Positions 1-7,797 of a stretch of DNA of 64,000 nt are shown here, in pieces. The DNA is from Sulfuricella sp. (lineage in GTDB: Bacteria; Pseudomonadota; Gammaproteobacteria; Burkholderiales; Sulfuricellaceae): assembly GCA_041651995.1 (NCBI GenBank), contig JBAZID010000002.1, positions 248,001 to 312,000 of the forward strand, given 5' to 3'. Position numbers and translations under genes: made by a program. Under the pieces are notes generated by a model. It saw only the letters and a program-made list of their open reading frames with translations, had not been told where the DNA came from and made no database searches. Position 1 is the first letter of the stretch; each line of letters begins with the position of its first letter.

Positions 1-1
1 C

Positions 2-169
2 CGGCGTGGGCACGGCATTGATGGTAAAAATGACGGTATTGTGTACAAGAACCTGCTTGCCTGCTACACGCACTTTCGCTCTCTCCATAGCTACAATTGG
101 GCGAAGCGCTTCGTGGAGTTTGTCCGGGAAGTTAAGTCCCGGGACAATAGCAAGGTATGTATGGATTAA
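2..169 (+). CDS. C-terminal fragment of an unrecognised protein
   Basis: An open frame enters from the left edge and stops at TAA (167-169), giving 55 residues. The end of the protein is rich in aromatic and basic residues (for example CYTHFRSLHSYNWAKRF). I do not recognise the family. The stop is 15 bases before the next start, so it is probably co-transcribed with the HesB-like gene downstream, which hints at an iron-sulfur or metal role, but that is inference only. Confidence that it is coding rests on the tight spacing and the lack of internal stops. Confidence 0.5.
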   Translation, partial: RRGHGIDGKNDGIVYKNLLACYTHFRSLHSYNWAKRFVEFVREVKSRDNSKVCMD

Positions 170-184
170 TCAAAGGAGAATGAC

Positions 185-556
185 ATGGTAAAAATAACTG
201 CTGAAGCCGCTTTACAAGTTCAGAACGCTGCCGCTCAGGCGGGCGCAGAAGGCATGGCGCTAAGAATTGCTGCGAAGCGTGATTATGAAGGCGCTATCGA
301 GTATGGAATGGGATTCGATGAGCAGGCCGATGATGACATGCTGATTGAATCAGAAGGTCTTAAATTGCTGGTGGCCAAGCAAAGCCAGGCGCTTCTTGGC
401 GGAGCAATACTGGATTTCGTGGAAATGAGCCCTGGTAATTTCCAGTTCATATTCATTAATCCCAATGACACAGCCGGCTCTTCCTGCGGAAGCGGTGGCG
501 GTAAATCCAGCGGCGGTTGCGGTGGTTGCGGTGGAGGTGGAGGCGGTTGCCACTAA
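185..556 (+). CDS. HesB/IscA-like protein with a Cys/Gly-rich tail
   Basis: This 123-residue protein follows the A-type iron-sulfur carrier fold (IscA/ErpA/HesB): an LRIAAK strand, a GMGFDE stretch, a GGAILDF segment and NPND near the end. The three classical cysteines are only partly kept. The position matching Cys35 of IscA is Glu35, and the usual Cys-Gly-Cys becomes Cys101-Gly-Ser. The family normally ends soon after this point, but here a Gly/Ser/Cys tail (about residues 99-123) adds Cys112, Cys115 and Cys122 and ends in His. The ribosome site AAGGAG precedes the ATG. It may bind a cluster or metal differently from a standard carrier. A separate true erpA starts at the right end of the window. 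Confidence 0.8.
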   Translation: MVKITAEAALQVQNAAAQAGAEGMALRIAAKRDYEGAIEYGMGFDEQADDDMLIESEGLKLLVAKQSQALLGGAILDFVEMSPGNFQFIFINPNDTAGSSCGSGGGKSSGGCGGCGGGGGGCH

Positions 557-569
557 CCACTGAGCCAAG

Positions 570-710
570 ATGGGCAAATCCGATCTTGTCTTAATCGAAA
601 GCCGTCTGAATGTGGAAGTCTTTCATGGTGAGGCAAAGCTTCTCTCAGGCCGGGTGCGGGTGACTTCATGCAGGGCGCCAGGAGTCGCCGCAGGCAGTGA
701 TGATGGGTAA
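570..710 (+). CDS. possible 46-residue small ORF
   Basis: An ATG-started frame lies 13 bases after the HesB-like gene and encodes 46 residues beginning MGKSDLVLIESRLNVEVF. It is the only sensible coding candidate in this gap. There is no strong ribosome site (GAGCCAAG upstream) and no family I recognise. It could equally be chance, or the degraded start of a lost gene. Confidence 0.2.
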   Translation: MGKSDLVLIESRLNVEVFHGEAKLLSGRVRVTSCRAPGVAAGSDDG

Positions 711-743
711 GGCGATTCTACTGCCGTACGATGAAAATGAATT

Positions 744-950
744 TTATTGTTCTCTGGATTTTTGTTCCAGCATGCGGGCGTGCTCTTCTGTTGTTTGCTC
801 GACTCCCTTGGCTTTGTCCAGCGCCTGACGCTCAGACTGGAACAGGGTAGAGGCAGGGGTCTTGGGTGTCGGCGGCTGGTAGGGTTTTTGTTCCTCGCCG
901 CAGGCAGCCAGGACCAAACTTGCTGAAGCAAGTATCCACAACAATTTCAT
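744..950 (-). CDS. small predicted lipoprotein
   Basis: This 68-residue protein has a lipoprotein signal peptide: a hydrophobic stretch (residues 3-15) ending in the lipobox Leu14-Ala-Ala-Cys17. The mature part is short, proline-rich and then charged (EEHARMLEQKSREQ), with no domain I can name. It should be acylated at Cys17 and anchored in a membrane. It is convergent with the HesB-like gene and divergent from the cyclic-nucleotide-binding gene. The function is unknown. Confidence 0.6.
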   Translation of the reverse strand: MKLLWILASASLVLAACGEEQKPYQPPTPKTPASTLFQSERQALDKAKGVEQTTEEHARMLEQKSREQ

Positions 951-1023
951 GGCAATCTCTAGATGGTTGGACTGACATCATTCTCGCCTGCCGTCACCCA
1001 CGAATCAAGCACAAGGAGCCGCA

Positions 1024-1551
1024 ATGCCGAGCAAGGTTGAAAAACCGGCGCGCATCAAGGGAAACAAAAAGAAACAGAACCCGGACCTCGCGGTGTTCTT
1101 GGCTCGTCAGTACCTATGCCAGCCACTCAAAACTTCAGAAATCAAGACCTTGCTTAAATATCTGACACTGCGCCAGTTTAATGAAGGCGATATCCTGGCG
1201 GATATCGGCGAGGTGGGTGAGGCGCTCTATCTGGTTGTGCAGGGTGAAATTGCGCTGGTGGTGGCAGAAAAGAAAAAGGAATACGAGATCGTGCGCGAGG
1301 GGCCGGGAGAAATGCTTGGCATCATGTCGTTCTTCGATCGCAAGCCCCGTTCCGTGAGGCTGGTTGCGCGCGCCCCGGACACTCAGGTGTTGCGCCTCTC
1401 TCGTGCCATGTATAAGCGTATGAAAGTGGAACATCCCTTTATCGCCATCAACTTGGTGGAACATGCCCTGATCAATCTTGACCGCTTGTTCCGCAAGGTG
1501 AGCAATGATTTCGCCCAGTTTGCACATCATTTGTATGGGACGGGCAAGTAA
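1024..1551 (+). CDS. cyclic nucleotide-binding domain protein without a DNA-binding domain
   Basis: This 175-residue protein is essentially one cNMP-binding (CRP-type beta-barrel) domain at about residues 45-150. The signature glycines and the phosphate-cassette region GEMLGIMSFFDRKPRSVRL are visible. The N-terminus (1-20) is strongly basic. No helix-turn-helix or enzymatic domain follows the barrel, so it is not a normal Crp/Fnr regulator. It may sense a nucleotide and act through a partner. It has a good ribosome site (GGAG) just before the ATG and stands alone between oppositely oriented genes. Confidence 0.8.
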   Translation: MPSKVEKPARIKGNKKKQNPDLAVFLARQYLCQPLKTSEIKTLLKYLTLRQFNEGDILADIGEVGEALYLVVQGEIALVVAEKKKEYEIVREGPGEMLGIMSFFDRKPRSVRLVARAPDTQVLRLSRAMYKRMKVEHPFIAINLVEHALINLDRLFRKVSNDFAQFAHHLYGTGK

Positions 1552-1581
1552 GTAACCATCCCCGGCCATGTTCGGGGTAGC

Positions 1582-2199
1582 TCAGGGGAGGGATTCTCCC
1601 CAACGCTGCATGAGCTGATGGGGGATATTGAGCTGGTCAAGAATGCGCGCCACCACGAAATCCACCAGATCCTGCACGCTGGCGGGATGGTGATAAAAGC
1701 CAGGATTCGCTGGCAAGATGACGGTGCCGAGGCGTGCCAGTTTGAGCATGTTCTCGAGGTGAATGGCGGAAAACGGCGTCTCCCGGGGTACCAGGATCAG
1801 CTTGCGCTGTTCTTTCAGGCTGACGTCAGCGGCACGTTCGATCAGGTTGTCGCTCATGCCCGCGGCAATGGCCGCCAGGGTGCCCATGGTGCAGGGGCAC
1901 ACCACCATGGCGTCAGCAACGCTGGTGCCGGATGCGATGGGCGCGAACCATTCGTCGCGACCGAAAACCAGGAGTTTGCCGGGTAAGTGCTGGTGTTGTT
2001 CGCGCAACAGATGTTGAACCTCGCGGCTGCTGGAAGGGAGAGTGAGCCCCATTTCCTGCTGAGCCACGATTTGCGCTGCCTGTGAGTAGAGCAGGTAGAC
2101 TGTTTTGTCCGCGGCCAGCAGGGATTCCAGCAGGCGCATGGCGTAGGGCATGCCGGATGCGCCGGTGAATGCAAGGGTGATGGTCTGGGCAGGATTCAT
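1582..2199 (-). CDS. ubiX: flavin prenyltransferase UbiX
   Basis: UbiX joins a dimethylallyl group to FMN to make the prenylated flavin used by the UbiD decarboxylase in ubiquinone synthesis. The 205-residue protein has the usual length. It carries the N-terminal flavin loop TGASGMPYAMRLLESLL, the ASGTSVADAMVVCPCTMGTLAAIA region, and the LVPRETPFSAIHLENML segment typical of the family. The stop is 26 bases from the end of the next minus-strand gene across the 2200-2225 gap. It should be cytosolic. ubiD is not in the window. Confidence 0.93.
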   Translation of the reverse strand: MNPAQTITLAFTGASGMPYAMRLLESLLAADKTVYLLYSQAAQIVAQQEMGLTLPSSSREVQHLLREQHQHLPGKLLVFGRDEWFAPIASGTSVADAMVVCPCTMGTLAAIAAGMSDNLIERAADVSLKEQRKLILVPRETPFSAIHLENMLKLARLGTVILPANPGFYHHPASVQDLVDFVVARILDQLNIPHQLMQRWGESLP

Positions 2200-2225
2200 T
2201 GTTCGAGATTAAACCACGAGAAAGC

Positions 2226-2804
2226 CTAATTCACCACCGCAGGAGGAGGGGAAGCCGCTGGAATGGCCGCCTTTTCCGCTTGATCCGGTAGCACCGCCTT
2301 TTCTGCTGGCGGCGTGGAATCTTCGCCTGACTTCCCAGGCAGTGGAGCCGGCTTTACTTTGCCGCTTTCGGCTTCCCCGGCCTCATCTACCGCTTTTCGC
2401 CGCGTGGCTTCCTGCTTTTGCCGCACCAGTTCGCATACGGTCTTTTCGAAGACATCTCCTACCGTGTCGGGAATGATGGGGGCGGATTCACCTTCGTGAC
2501 TGGCGATATACTCGATGGTGTTGCCATCGCCAGCATAAAGCAGGTAACTGATCAGCTTCAGCGTGTGTTCGGCGCAGTGAATGCGTTCACGATAAAGGCC
2601 ACTCACAGCAGCCTGGCCCTTTACCGTTGCCGGTTTTCTGAATGCCACCTTCTTCCAGTAGGTGATTTCATCGCCATTGATGTAAAGCTTGGAGCGGTCG
2701 TAAAAATACTGGTCGCCTTCCGCCAGCGGGCGGACCCTGATCCAGTCCGCCGCAGTGGCGGGCAGGCTCAGCAGCAGCAGGAAGATCAGAACGGCTGGTT
2801 TCAT
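2226..2804 (-). CDS. secreted protein resembling surface-adhesin E family
   Basis: This 192-residue exported protein has a cleavable signal peptide (about 1-18, ending ATAAD). A compact domain follows (about 20-125: WIRVRPLAEGDQYFYDRSKL, YWKKVAF, YRERIHC, LLYAGDG) that resembles the small surface-adhesin protein E family seen in many betaproteobacteria. The last 60 residues are low-complexity, rich in Pro, Ala, Lys and Glu. The start overlaps the stop of the upstream membrane-protein gene by 4 bases, so the two are probably translated together. The adhesin name is a family label; the role here is unknown. Confidence 0.6.
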   Translation of the reverse strand: MKPAVLIFLLLLSLPATAADWIRVRPLAEGDQYFYDRSKLYINGDEITYWKKVAFRKPATVKGQAAVSGLYRERIHCAEHTLKLISYLLYAGDGNTIEYIASHEGESAPIIPDTVGDVFEKTVCELVRQKQEATRRKAVDEAGEAESGKVKPAPLPGKSGEDSTPPAEKAVLPDQAEKAAIPAASPPPAVVN

Positions 2805-3340
2805 GTCTGTATCGGTAAAGGCGGATGGCGCGGCTCGTCAAGGAGGCGGACCGCAATCAGTCCGTTGACGATGCCGAACAGCAGTGCCGCAGCGGCAAAT
2901 ACCGGTGCCAGATAAAGCACACCGGCATGCGGGATAAGCCAGAAATAGACCACGCCCAGTTGTGCGGCAATATGGGCGAATGCGGCCAGGATGCTATGGG
3001 TGACCGGCCCGAAAGTGTCGGAAGGCAGCTTGCATGCGGCCCCCAGCACGAGCAGGCTGATCAGCGCGCCAGAAAAGCTCAGGACAAAACCAGGCGTGAG
3101 AAATGTGCCAAGCAGAAGACTTCCGGCCATGACGCGCAGCAGGGAAACCCAGGCAGCCGCACGCCAGCCGAAGCGTTGCAACACCAGTAGCGTGATGATG
3201 TTGGCCAGGCCGGGCTTGATACCGGGCAGTGGCGAGGGTAGTGCGGCTTCCGCCAGAGACAGCCCGATGGCGAATGCGGCCATGCGCGCAATACGGTGAT
3301 CTTCCTGGCTGGCAGGAAGCTTAATAACTGAGTGAGTCAT
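2801..3340 (-). CDS. Gx transporter family membrane protein (annotated elsewhere as heptaprenyl diphosphate synthase component I)
   Basis: This 179-residue integral membrane protein has about five hydrophobic segments. The motif ARMAAFAIGLSLAEAALPSPLPGIKPGLANI is typical of the ThiW/HepT-like Gx transporter family. I chose the ATG at 3340 because it starts just before this conserved region and overlaps the upstream NusG-II gene by 20 bases; a longer frame upstream lies inside that gene. Neighbouring genes of this pair often occur near flavin-transfer (ApbE) or prenyl-synthase genes in other genomes. The substrate is not known. Confidence 0.8.
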   Translation of the reverse strand: MTHSVIKLPASQEDHRIARMAAFAIGLSLAEAALPSPLPGIKPGLANIITLLVLQRFGWRAAAWVSLLRVMAGSLLLGTFLTPGFVLSFSGALISLLVLGAACKLPSDTFGPVTHSILAAFAHIAAQLGVVYFWLIPHAGVLYLAPVFAAAALLFGIVNGLIAVRLLDEPRHPPLPIQT

Positions 3341-3689
3341 AATGTCTGGCAGCACCGAGCAGTTCCACGCTGACCTGGTTGGGAAGGCACAGGGCGGCTT
3401 CTCCCGCACGTGAGATCCAGCCCTGTTTGACGCAGTATTGACGCGGGCTGGGGTCGCTGGCGACGCGGACACGATGATTCTCGACAGTAATCAGCGTGGT
3501 GCCGAGCGGCCCGCTGATTTCAAAGTTCCGGTTGCGCGTCAAATCCGTTTCTTCCACGATCTTGCCGCCACTGCGAATGATCAGGCTGGTGCCTTTGCTT
3601 CCACCCCAAAATGTCAGGAACAGGTAAGCAACCAGCATCATGCCTGCGAGAATGGCCAGCCAGTCCCCGGCTTTTAACCCCCGGTTCAT
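3321..3689 (-). CDS. NusG domain II-containing membrane-anchored protein
   Basis: This 122-residue protein has an N-terminal membrane anchor (about residues 9-28, WLAILAGMMLVAYLFLTFW). A small beta-rich NusG domain II-type region follows, containing the typical QYCVKQGWISRAGEAALCLPNQ stretch (about residues 82-105), with Cys85 and Cys99. It is not the transcription factor NusG; the family is a periplasm-facing domain that recurs beside Gx transporters. The start overlaps the rapZ stop by 4 bases (ATGA), so it is at the end of the rpoN-ptsN-hprK-rapZ transcription unit. Confidence 0.8.
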   Translation of the reverse strand: MNRGLKAGDWLAILAGMMLVAYLFLTFWGGSKGTSLIIRSGGKIVEETDLTRNRNFEISGPLGTTLITVENHRVRVASDPSPRQYCVKQGWISRAGEAALCLPNQVSVELLGAARHYDSLSY

Positions 3690-4522
3690 GTCAGCTCACG
3701 ATGCCTGATCAGCACCTGATACTCGCTGGTGAACTGGGTGGCCAGCGTTTCTGCAAAGAATACAGAACGGTGCTGTCCGCCCGTGCACCCCAGGGCAATG
3801 GTTAAATAACTGCGATTGTCGCGAATGAAACAGGGCAGCCAGTCGGCCGCGAAGCGGCTGATGTCGCCCAGCATTTTTTGCACCATGGGGTCTTTCTGCA
3901 AAAATGTCCGGACCTCCGCATCCTTGCCGGTGAGCGGGCGCAGGACCGGATCGTAATGCGGGTTGGGAAGACAGCGGACATCGAACACGAAATCGGCGTC
4001 CAGCGGTATGCCATGCTTGAAGCCGAATGACTGGAACAACAGTGTCAGCCGGGAGCGGTCGAGCTTAATGAAATCCTTGATCCAGGCACGCAGGGTGTTG
4101 GGCGATATTTCGCTGGTATCCATGCGGTGGCCGAGGTCACTGACTGCCTCAAGCTGTTCCTGTTCACGTTCGATGCATTCCGTGAGTGTGCGGCCCTGAT
4201 CGCTCAGGGGGTGGCGGCGCCTGGTTTCGCTGAAGCGTTTGACCAGTTCATCGGTCTTGGCTTCCAGGAACAGCACGCGCACGTCCAGCCCTTTCTGGCG
4301 TAAATTTGTGATGCTCTGCGGCAGCTGGTTGAGGTCGCTGCTGCTGCGTGAATCGACGCTGATCGCGGCCTGCTTGACGCCGCTGTCAAGCAGGTAGTGG
4401 GCAGTCTCGGTGAGCAGTGGCAGAGGAAGGTTGTCGACGCAAAAATAACTGCTGTCCTCGAGAACATTGAGGGCGATGCTTTTACCCGAACCGGATAAGC
4501 CGCTGACCAGGATGAGTTGCAT
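3686..4522 (-). CDS. rapZ: RNase adapter protein RapZ
   Basis: RapZ is a nucleotide-binding protein that in enterobacteria directs RNase E to the small RNA GlmZ and so controls glucosamine-6-phosphate synthesis. The 278-residue protein has the Walker A motif GLSGSGKS (residues 8-15), the CVDNLPLPLL segment, the DVRCLPNPHYDPVLRPLTGKD region and the C-terminal IALGCTGGQHRSVFFAE signature. It starts 5 bases after hprK ends, the conserved order with the nitrogen PTS. Whether a GlmZ-like RNA exists here cannot be seen. Confidence 0.96.
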   Translation of the reverse strand: MQLILVSGLSGSGKSIALNVLEDSSYFCVDNLPLPLLTETAHYLLDSGVKQAAISVDSRSSSDLNQLPQSITNLRQKGLDVRVLFLEAKTDELVKRFSETRRRHPLSDQGRTLTECIEREQEQLEAVSDLGHRMDTSEISPNTLRAWIKDFIKLDRSRLTLLFQSFGFKHGIPLDADFVFDVRCLPNPHYDPVLRPLTGKDAEVRTFLQKDPMVQKMLGDISRFAADWLPCFIRDNRSYLTIALGCTGGQHRSVFFAETLATQFTSEYQVLIRHRELT

Positions 4523-4527
4523 GGGCG

Positions 4528-5475
4528 TCAGTTGGCGAACTTGTCTTCGGCCATCATGCGGTCATGGCGCTCAATGAACTGCTGGGTGCTATTGATGCCG
4601 CGCAGTTGCAGGATGTGATTGCGCGCCGCAACTTCGACCAGCACCGCGATATTGCGGCCAGCCGCCACCGGGATGCGTACTTCGGGGATGGTGGTGTCGA
4701 GAATCTGCTGCGAGTAGGCATCGATCTGCAATCGGTCCAGGGACATGGTTTTTTCAGTCAATTTTTCCAGATGCACGATCAGCCGGAGATTCTTTTTCAG
4801 CTTGACCGCGTTTTCTCCGAACAGCGCGCGGATATCCAGCACACCGAGTCCGCGCACTTCGAGAAAGTCTTGCAGCATGACCGGGCAGCGGCCTTCAAGG
4901 GTGTCGGGAGATACCTGGTAGAACTCCACCACATCGTCTGCCACCAGGCGGTGGCCGCGCGTAATCAGTTCCAGCGCAAGCTCGCTTTTTCCCACGGCGC
5001 TGTCGCCGGTAATCAGCAAGCCCATTCCCTGCACTTCCATGAATACGCCATGGCGCACCGTGGATTCTGCCAGCACTTGCGCCAGGTAATGGCGCAGTAC
5101 GTTCATCATGTCGGGACTCTGTTCCTGAGAGGTGAACAGCGGCGTCAGGGTGCGGTCGGCCGCCTCCTTGAGCAATTGGGGCACGCTTTCCCCGTTGGCG
5201 ACAATGATTGCCGCCAGCTCGGTGCTGAACAGATTGTTGACGGACTGGTTCAGGGCTTCCGGCGTCAGGCTGCGCAAGTAATCCATTTCCGCGCAGCCCA
5301 GTACCTGTACGCGGTTGGGATGCACGAAATTGAGGTAGCCGATCAGCGCCAGTGAGAGTTTCTGTACCGTGTCGCTGGTCAGCAGCTTGTTTCCGCCCCC
5401 TTTGCCGGCCACCCACGCCAGGCCGAGCTTGTCGCCCTTGTCCGCAAAAAGCTGATTAACGCTTATTTGCGGCAT
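4528..5475 (-). CDS. hprK: HPr kinase/phosphorylase
   Basis: HprK phosphorylates and dephosphorylates a serine of the phosphocarrier HPr. The frame can extend upstream, but I place the start at the ATG at 5475 (MPQISVNQLF), which gives 315 residues, the family length. It shows His142, the Walker A motif GDSAVGKS (157-164) and the HprK signature LEVRGLGVLDIRALFG. It overlaps the ptsN stop by 20 bases. In proteobacteria it acts on the PTS regulatory branch rather than on sugar uptake. Its expected substrate gene, ptsH, is not in the window. Confidence 0.95.
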   Translation of the reverse strand: MPQISVNQLFADKGDKLGLAWVAGKGGGNKLLTSDTVQKLSLALIGYLNFVHPNRVQVLGCAEMDYLRSLTPEALNQSVNNLFSTELAAIIVANGESVPQLLKEAADRTLTPLFTSQEQSPDMMNVLRHYLAQVLAESTVRHGVFMEVQGMGLLITGDSAVGKSELALELITRGHRLVADDVVEFYQVSPDTLEGRCPVMLQDFLEVRGLGVLDIRALFGENAVKLKKNLRLIVHLEKLTEKTMSLDRLQIDAYSQQILDTTIPEVRIPVAAGRNIAVLVEVAARNHILQLRGINSTQQFIERHDRMMAEDKFAN

Positions 5476-5929
5476 GGGGCGCCCAGGTGGTGAGAAGGTG
5501 GTGCAGGGTTTCGCGGTCGCGGCTGGCATTCAGTTGCTCGCGCAAATGGTGGTCGCTGAACATGTGAGCCAATTCACCCAGAATCTGCAGGTGCAGATCG
5601 GTCGCCTGTTCCGGCACCAGCAGCACGAAAAGCAGCGACACCGGCGCGCCGTCCGGGGCATCGAAGGGGATCGGCTCTTTCAGGTGTACAAATACACCCA
5701 GGGTATCCTGCAGGCCCTTGATTCGCCCGTGCGGAATGGCGATGCCATGTCCGAGGCCGGTAGAGCCCAGTTTTTCGCGCGCGAACAGGCTGTCGAATAT
5801 CTTGCTGCGGCCGAGATGCAGGCTTTGTTCCAGCATTTCGCCGACATGCTCGAAAGCCCGTTTTTTGCTCCCCACATCGAGTTCCGCGATGACATTCTCG
5901 GGTGGGAGTATTTTTGCGATGAGCTCCAT
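5456..5929 (-). CDS. ptsN: nitrogen-PTS enzyme IIA (PtsN)
   Basis: This 157-residue IIA-Ntr protein is the terminal phosphate acceptor of the regulatory PTS. The phosphorylated histidine is His67 in the motif GIAIPHGRI. The fold (residues 1-150) is complete. In other bacteria it tunes potassium uptake and stress responses according to its phosphorylation state. It follows hpf by 30 bases and overlaps hprK, the standard betaproteobacterial order rpoN-hpf-ptsN-hprK-rapZ. Confidence 0.95.
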   Translation of the reverse strand: MELIAKILPPENVIAELDVGSKKRAFEHVGEMLEQSLHLGRSKIFDSLFAREKLGSTGLGHGIAIPHGRIKGLQDTLGVFVHLKEPIPFDAPDGAPVSLLFVLLVPEQATDLHLQILGELAHMFSDHHLREQLNASRDRETLHHLLTTWAPHAANKR

Positions 5930-5959
5930 GGCTTAACCTCGGACGTCAAATGACAACTG

Positions 5960-6280
5960 TTATTCCTCGGCAGCCTGGTGTTTTACATCACTGTGGTGGT
6001 TGCCATTTTTTTCCTTGTGCTTGAGGATCTGACGATCCAGCTTGTCCACCAGGGAATCAATCGCGGCATACATGTCTGCATCTTCGGACTGTACAAATAC
6101 GTCATTTCCCCTCATGTGGACGCTTACTTCTGCTTTTTGAACAAGTTTTTCGACAGACAGAATGACCTTGACGTCAATGACCTGATCGAAGTGGCGGGTA
6201 ATTTTGTCCAGCTTGCTGGTGACGTAGTCGTGAATGGCAGGGGTTACATCTACGTGGTGGCCGGTGATAGTCAGGTTCAT
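5960..6280 (-). CDS. hpf: ribosome hibernation promoting factor, short form
   Basis: This 106-residue protein belongs to the short HPF/YfiA family that binds the 30S decoding region and helps form inactive 100S ribosomes. It begins MNLTITGHHVDVTPAIHDYV and contains the conserved basic C-terminal helix region (LVDKLDRQILKHKEK). There is no long-form C-terminal dimerisation domain. A strong ribosome site (AAGGAG) precedes the ATG. It lies 32 bases after rpoN. Confidence 0.95.
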   Translation of the reverse strand: MNLTITGHHVDVTPAIHDYVTSKLDKITRHFDQVIDVKVILSVEKLVQKAEVSVHMRGNDVFVQSEDADMYAAIDSLVDKLDRQILKHKEKNGNHHSDVKHQAAEE

Positions 6281-6312
6281 GATTCATACTCCTTGTAATA
6301 AAAATCTTGGGG

Positions 6313-7758
6313 TTAGAGAGACTTGCGTAGTGAAACTGCGGGGATTTGTAATGCCTCGCGGTATTTGGCAACGGTACGGCGGGCGACCACGATACCCTGT
6401 TGTGCCAGAATTTCAGTAATCTGGGTATCGCTGAGCGGTTTCTTGCTGTTTTCTGCCCCTACCAGTTGCTTGATCAGGGCGCGGATGGCGGTGGCCGAGC
6501 AGGCGCCACCGGTTTCGGTCGCCACATGGCTGCCGAAGAAGTATTTCAGTTCGAAAATTCCTCTGGGTGTGAGCATGTACTTCTGCGTGGTGACACGGGA
6601 TATCGTGGATTCATGCAGGCCGACTTCTTCCGCAATCTCGCGCAGCACCAAGGGCCGCATGGCGACTTCGCCATGTTCGAAAAAGTGTTTCTGCCGATCC
6701 ACGATGGCTTGTGATACTCGCAGAATGGTATCAAAGCGCTGTTCGATGTTCTTGACCATCCAGCGCGCTTCCTGCAGCTGGCTGGCGAGTTGCTGTCCGC
6801 CACCCTCCCGGTTGCGGCTCAGAATATCGGCATACATGCGGTTGACGCGCAGCTTGGGCATGGCCTCGCGGTTCAGGCTGGCGACCCACATGCCTTTGAT
6901 CTTTTTGACGATGACATCGGCCACGACGTAGCGCGTGTCAGCGGCGGCGAAGACCGAGCCCGGCCGGGGGTTGAGATGAGTGATAAGATGCTGCGCGCCA
7001 CGTAGATTGTCATCATCACACTGCAACAGCTTTTTCAGCTTGTTGTAATCCCTGCTTGCCAAATGTTCAAGATATTGCCGGGTAATTCGCAGGGCAATAT
7101 CGCGATAATGCGTATCTGACGGCAAGGCCTCAAGCTGCAGAGCCAGGCATTCACCCAAGTTACGGGCGCCAACACCCAGCGGCTCGAAATTCTGCAAATG
7201 TTTCAGGGCAGTGTCGATTTCCAGCGGGTCGATCTCCAGCTCGGCGGGCAACATTTCTGCAATCTCGTCCAGGCTCTGCGTCAGATAACCGTCATCACTG
7301 AGCGCGTCGATCATCAGCGACACAATGGTGCGATCGCGCAGCGGAAGCTGGGTAAGATTGAGTTGCCAGTTCAGATGATCGCGCAAGCTGGTGACGCCCG
7401 CATCTTGCTGCGGGTAATCCGGTTCGTCATTGTCATCGCGCATGCCGTGGGAGGGGGCTGATTCATTCCAGATGTCATGGTCATCAGCGAAGCTGTCTTC
7501 CTGCTGCGGCGGCTCGCCGCTTTCCTCCGCTGGCGCTACTGCGGTTTCCTGCCCGGCCGGGCCAAATGATCCGGCTTCTTCTGTGCTGGTGGTGCCGGAA
7601 TCCGGTTCAACGCGTTCCAGCAGGGGGTTGTTCTCGAGGAACTGCTCCAGCTCCTGGTTAAGCTCCAGCGAGGACAGCTGCAGCAATCGTATTGACTGCT
7701 GCAGTTGCGGGGTCAGGGCCAGGTGTTGGGAAAGCTTGAGCTGGAGGCTTTGTTTCAT
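6313..7758 (-). CDS. rpoN: RNA polymerase sigma-54 factor
   Basis: Sigma-54 directs transcription from -24/-12 promoters together with activators such as the NtrC encoded at 57.2-58.6 kb. The 481-residue protein has the glutamine-rich region I (MKQSLQLKLSQHLALTPQLQ), an acidic region II (about residues 50-115), the core-binding region III, a helix-turn-helix (HESTISRVTTQKYM) and the C-terminal RpoN box ARRTVAKYRE. The ATG at 7758 matches the family start. An in-frame TTG two codons upstream has better spacing to AGGA and could be the real start. Confidence 0.97.
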   Translation of the reverse strand: MKQSLQLKLSQHLALTPQLQQSIRLLQLSSLELNQELEQFLENNPLLERVEPDSGTTSTEEAGSFGPAGQETAVAPAEESGEPPQQEDSFADDHDIWNESAPSHGMRDDNDEPDYPQQDAGVTSLRDHLNWQLNLTQLPLRDRTIVSLMIDALSDDGYLTQSLDEIAEMLPAELEIDPLEIDTALKHLQNFEPLGVGARNLGECLALQLEALPSDTHYRDIALRITRQYLEHLASRDYNKLKKLLQCDDDNLRGAQHLITHLNPRPGSVFAAADTRYVVADVIVKKIKGMWVASLNREAMPKLRVNRMYADILSRNREGGGQQLASQLQEARWMVKNIEQRFDTILRVSQAIVDRQKHFFEHGEVAMRPLVLREIAEEVGLHESTISRVTTQKYMLTPRGIFELKYFFGSHVATETGGACSATAIRALIKQLVGAENSKKPLSDTQITEILAQQGIVVARRTVAKYREALQIPAVSLRKSL

Positions 7759-7797
7759 GGGCAATTGGTTTCCTGAAAGTGGAAACTCAGGGCCGTG

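Noticed and set aside
500..552. Gly/Cys-rich stretch at the end of the HesB-like gene as a frameshift artefact
   Set aside because: The frame stays open with a regular GGT/TGC codon pattern and ends at a normal stop. The tail looks real, though the alternative frames were checked because of its low complexity.
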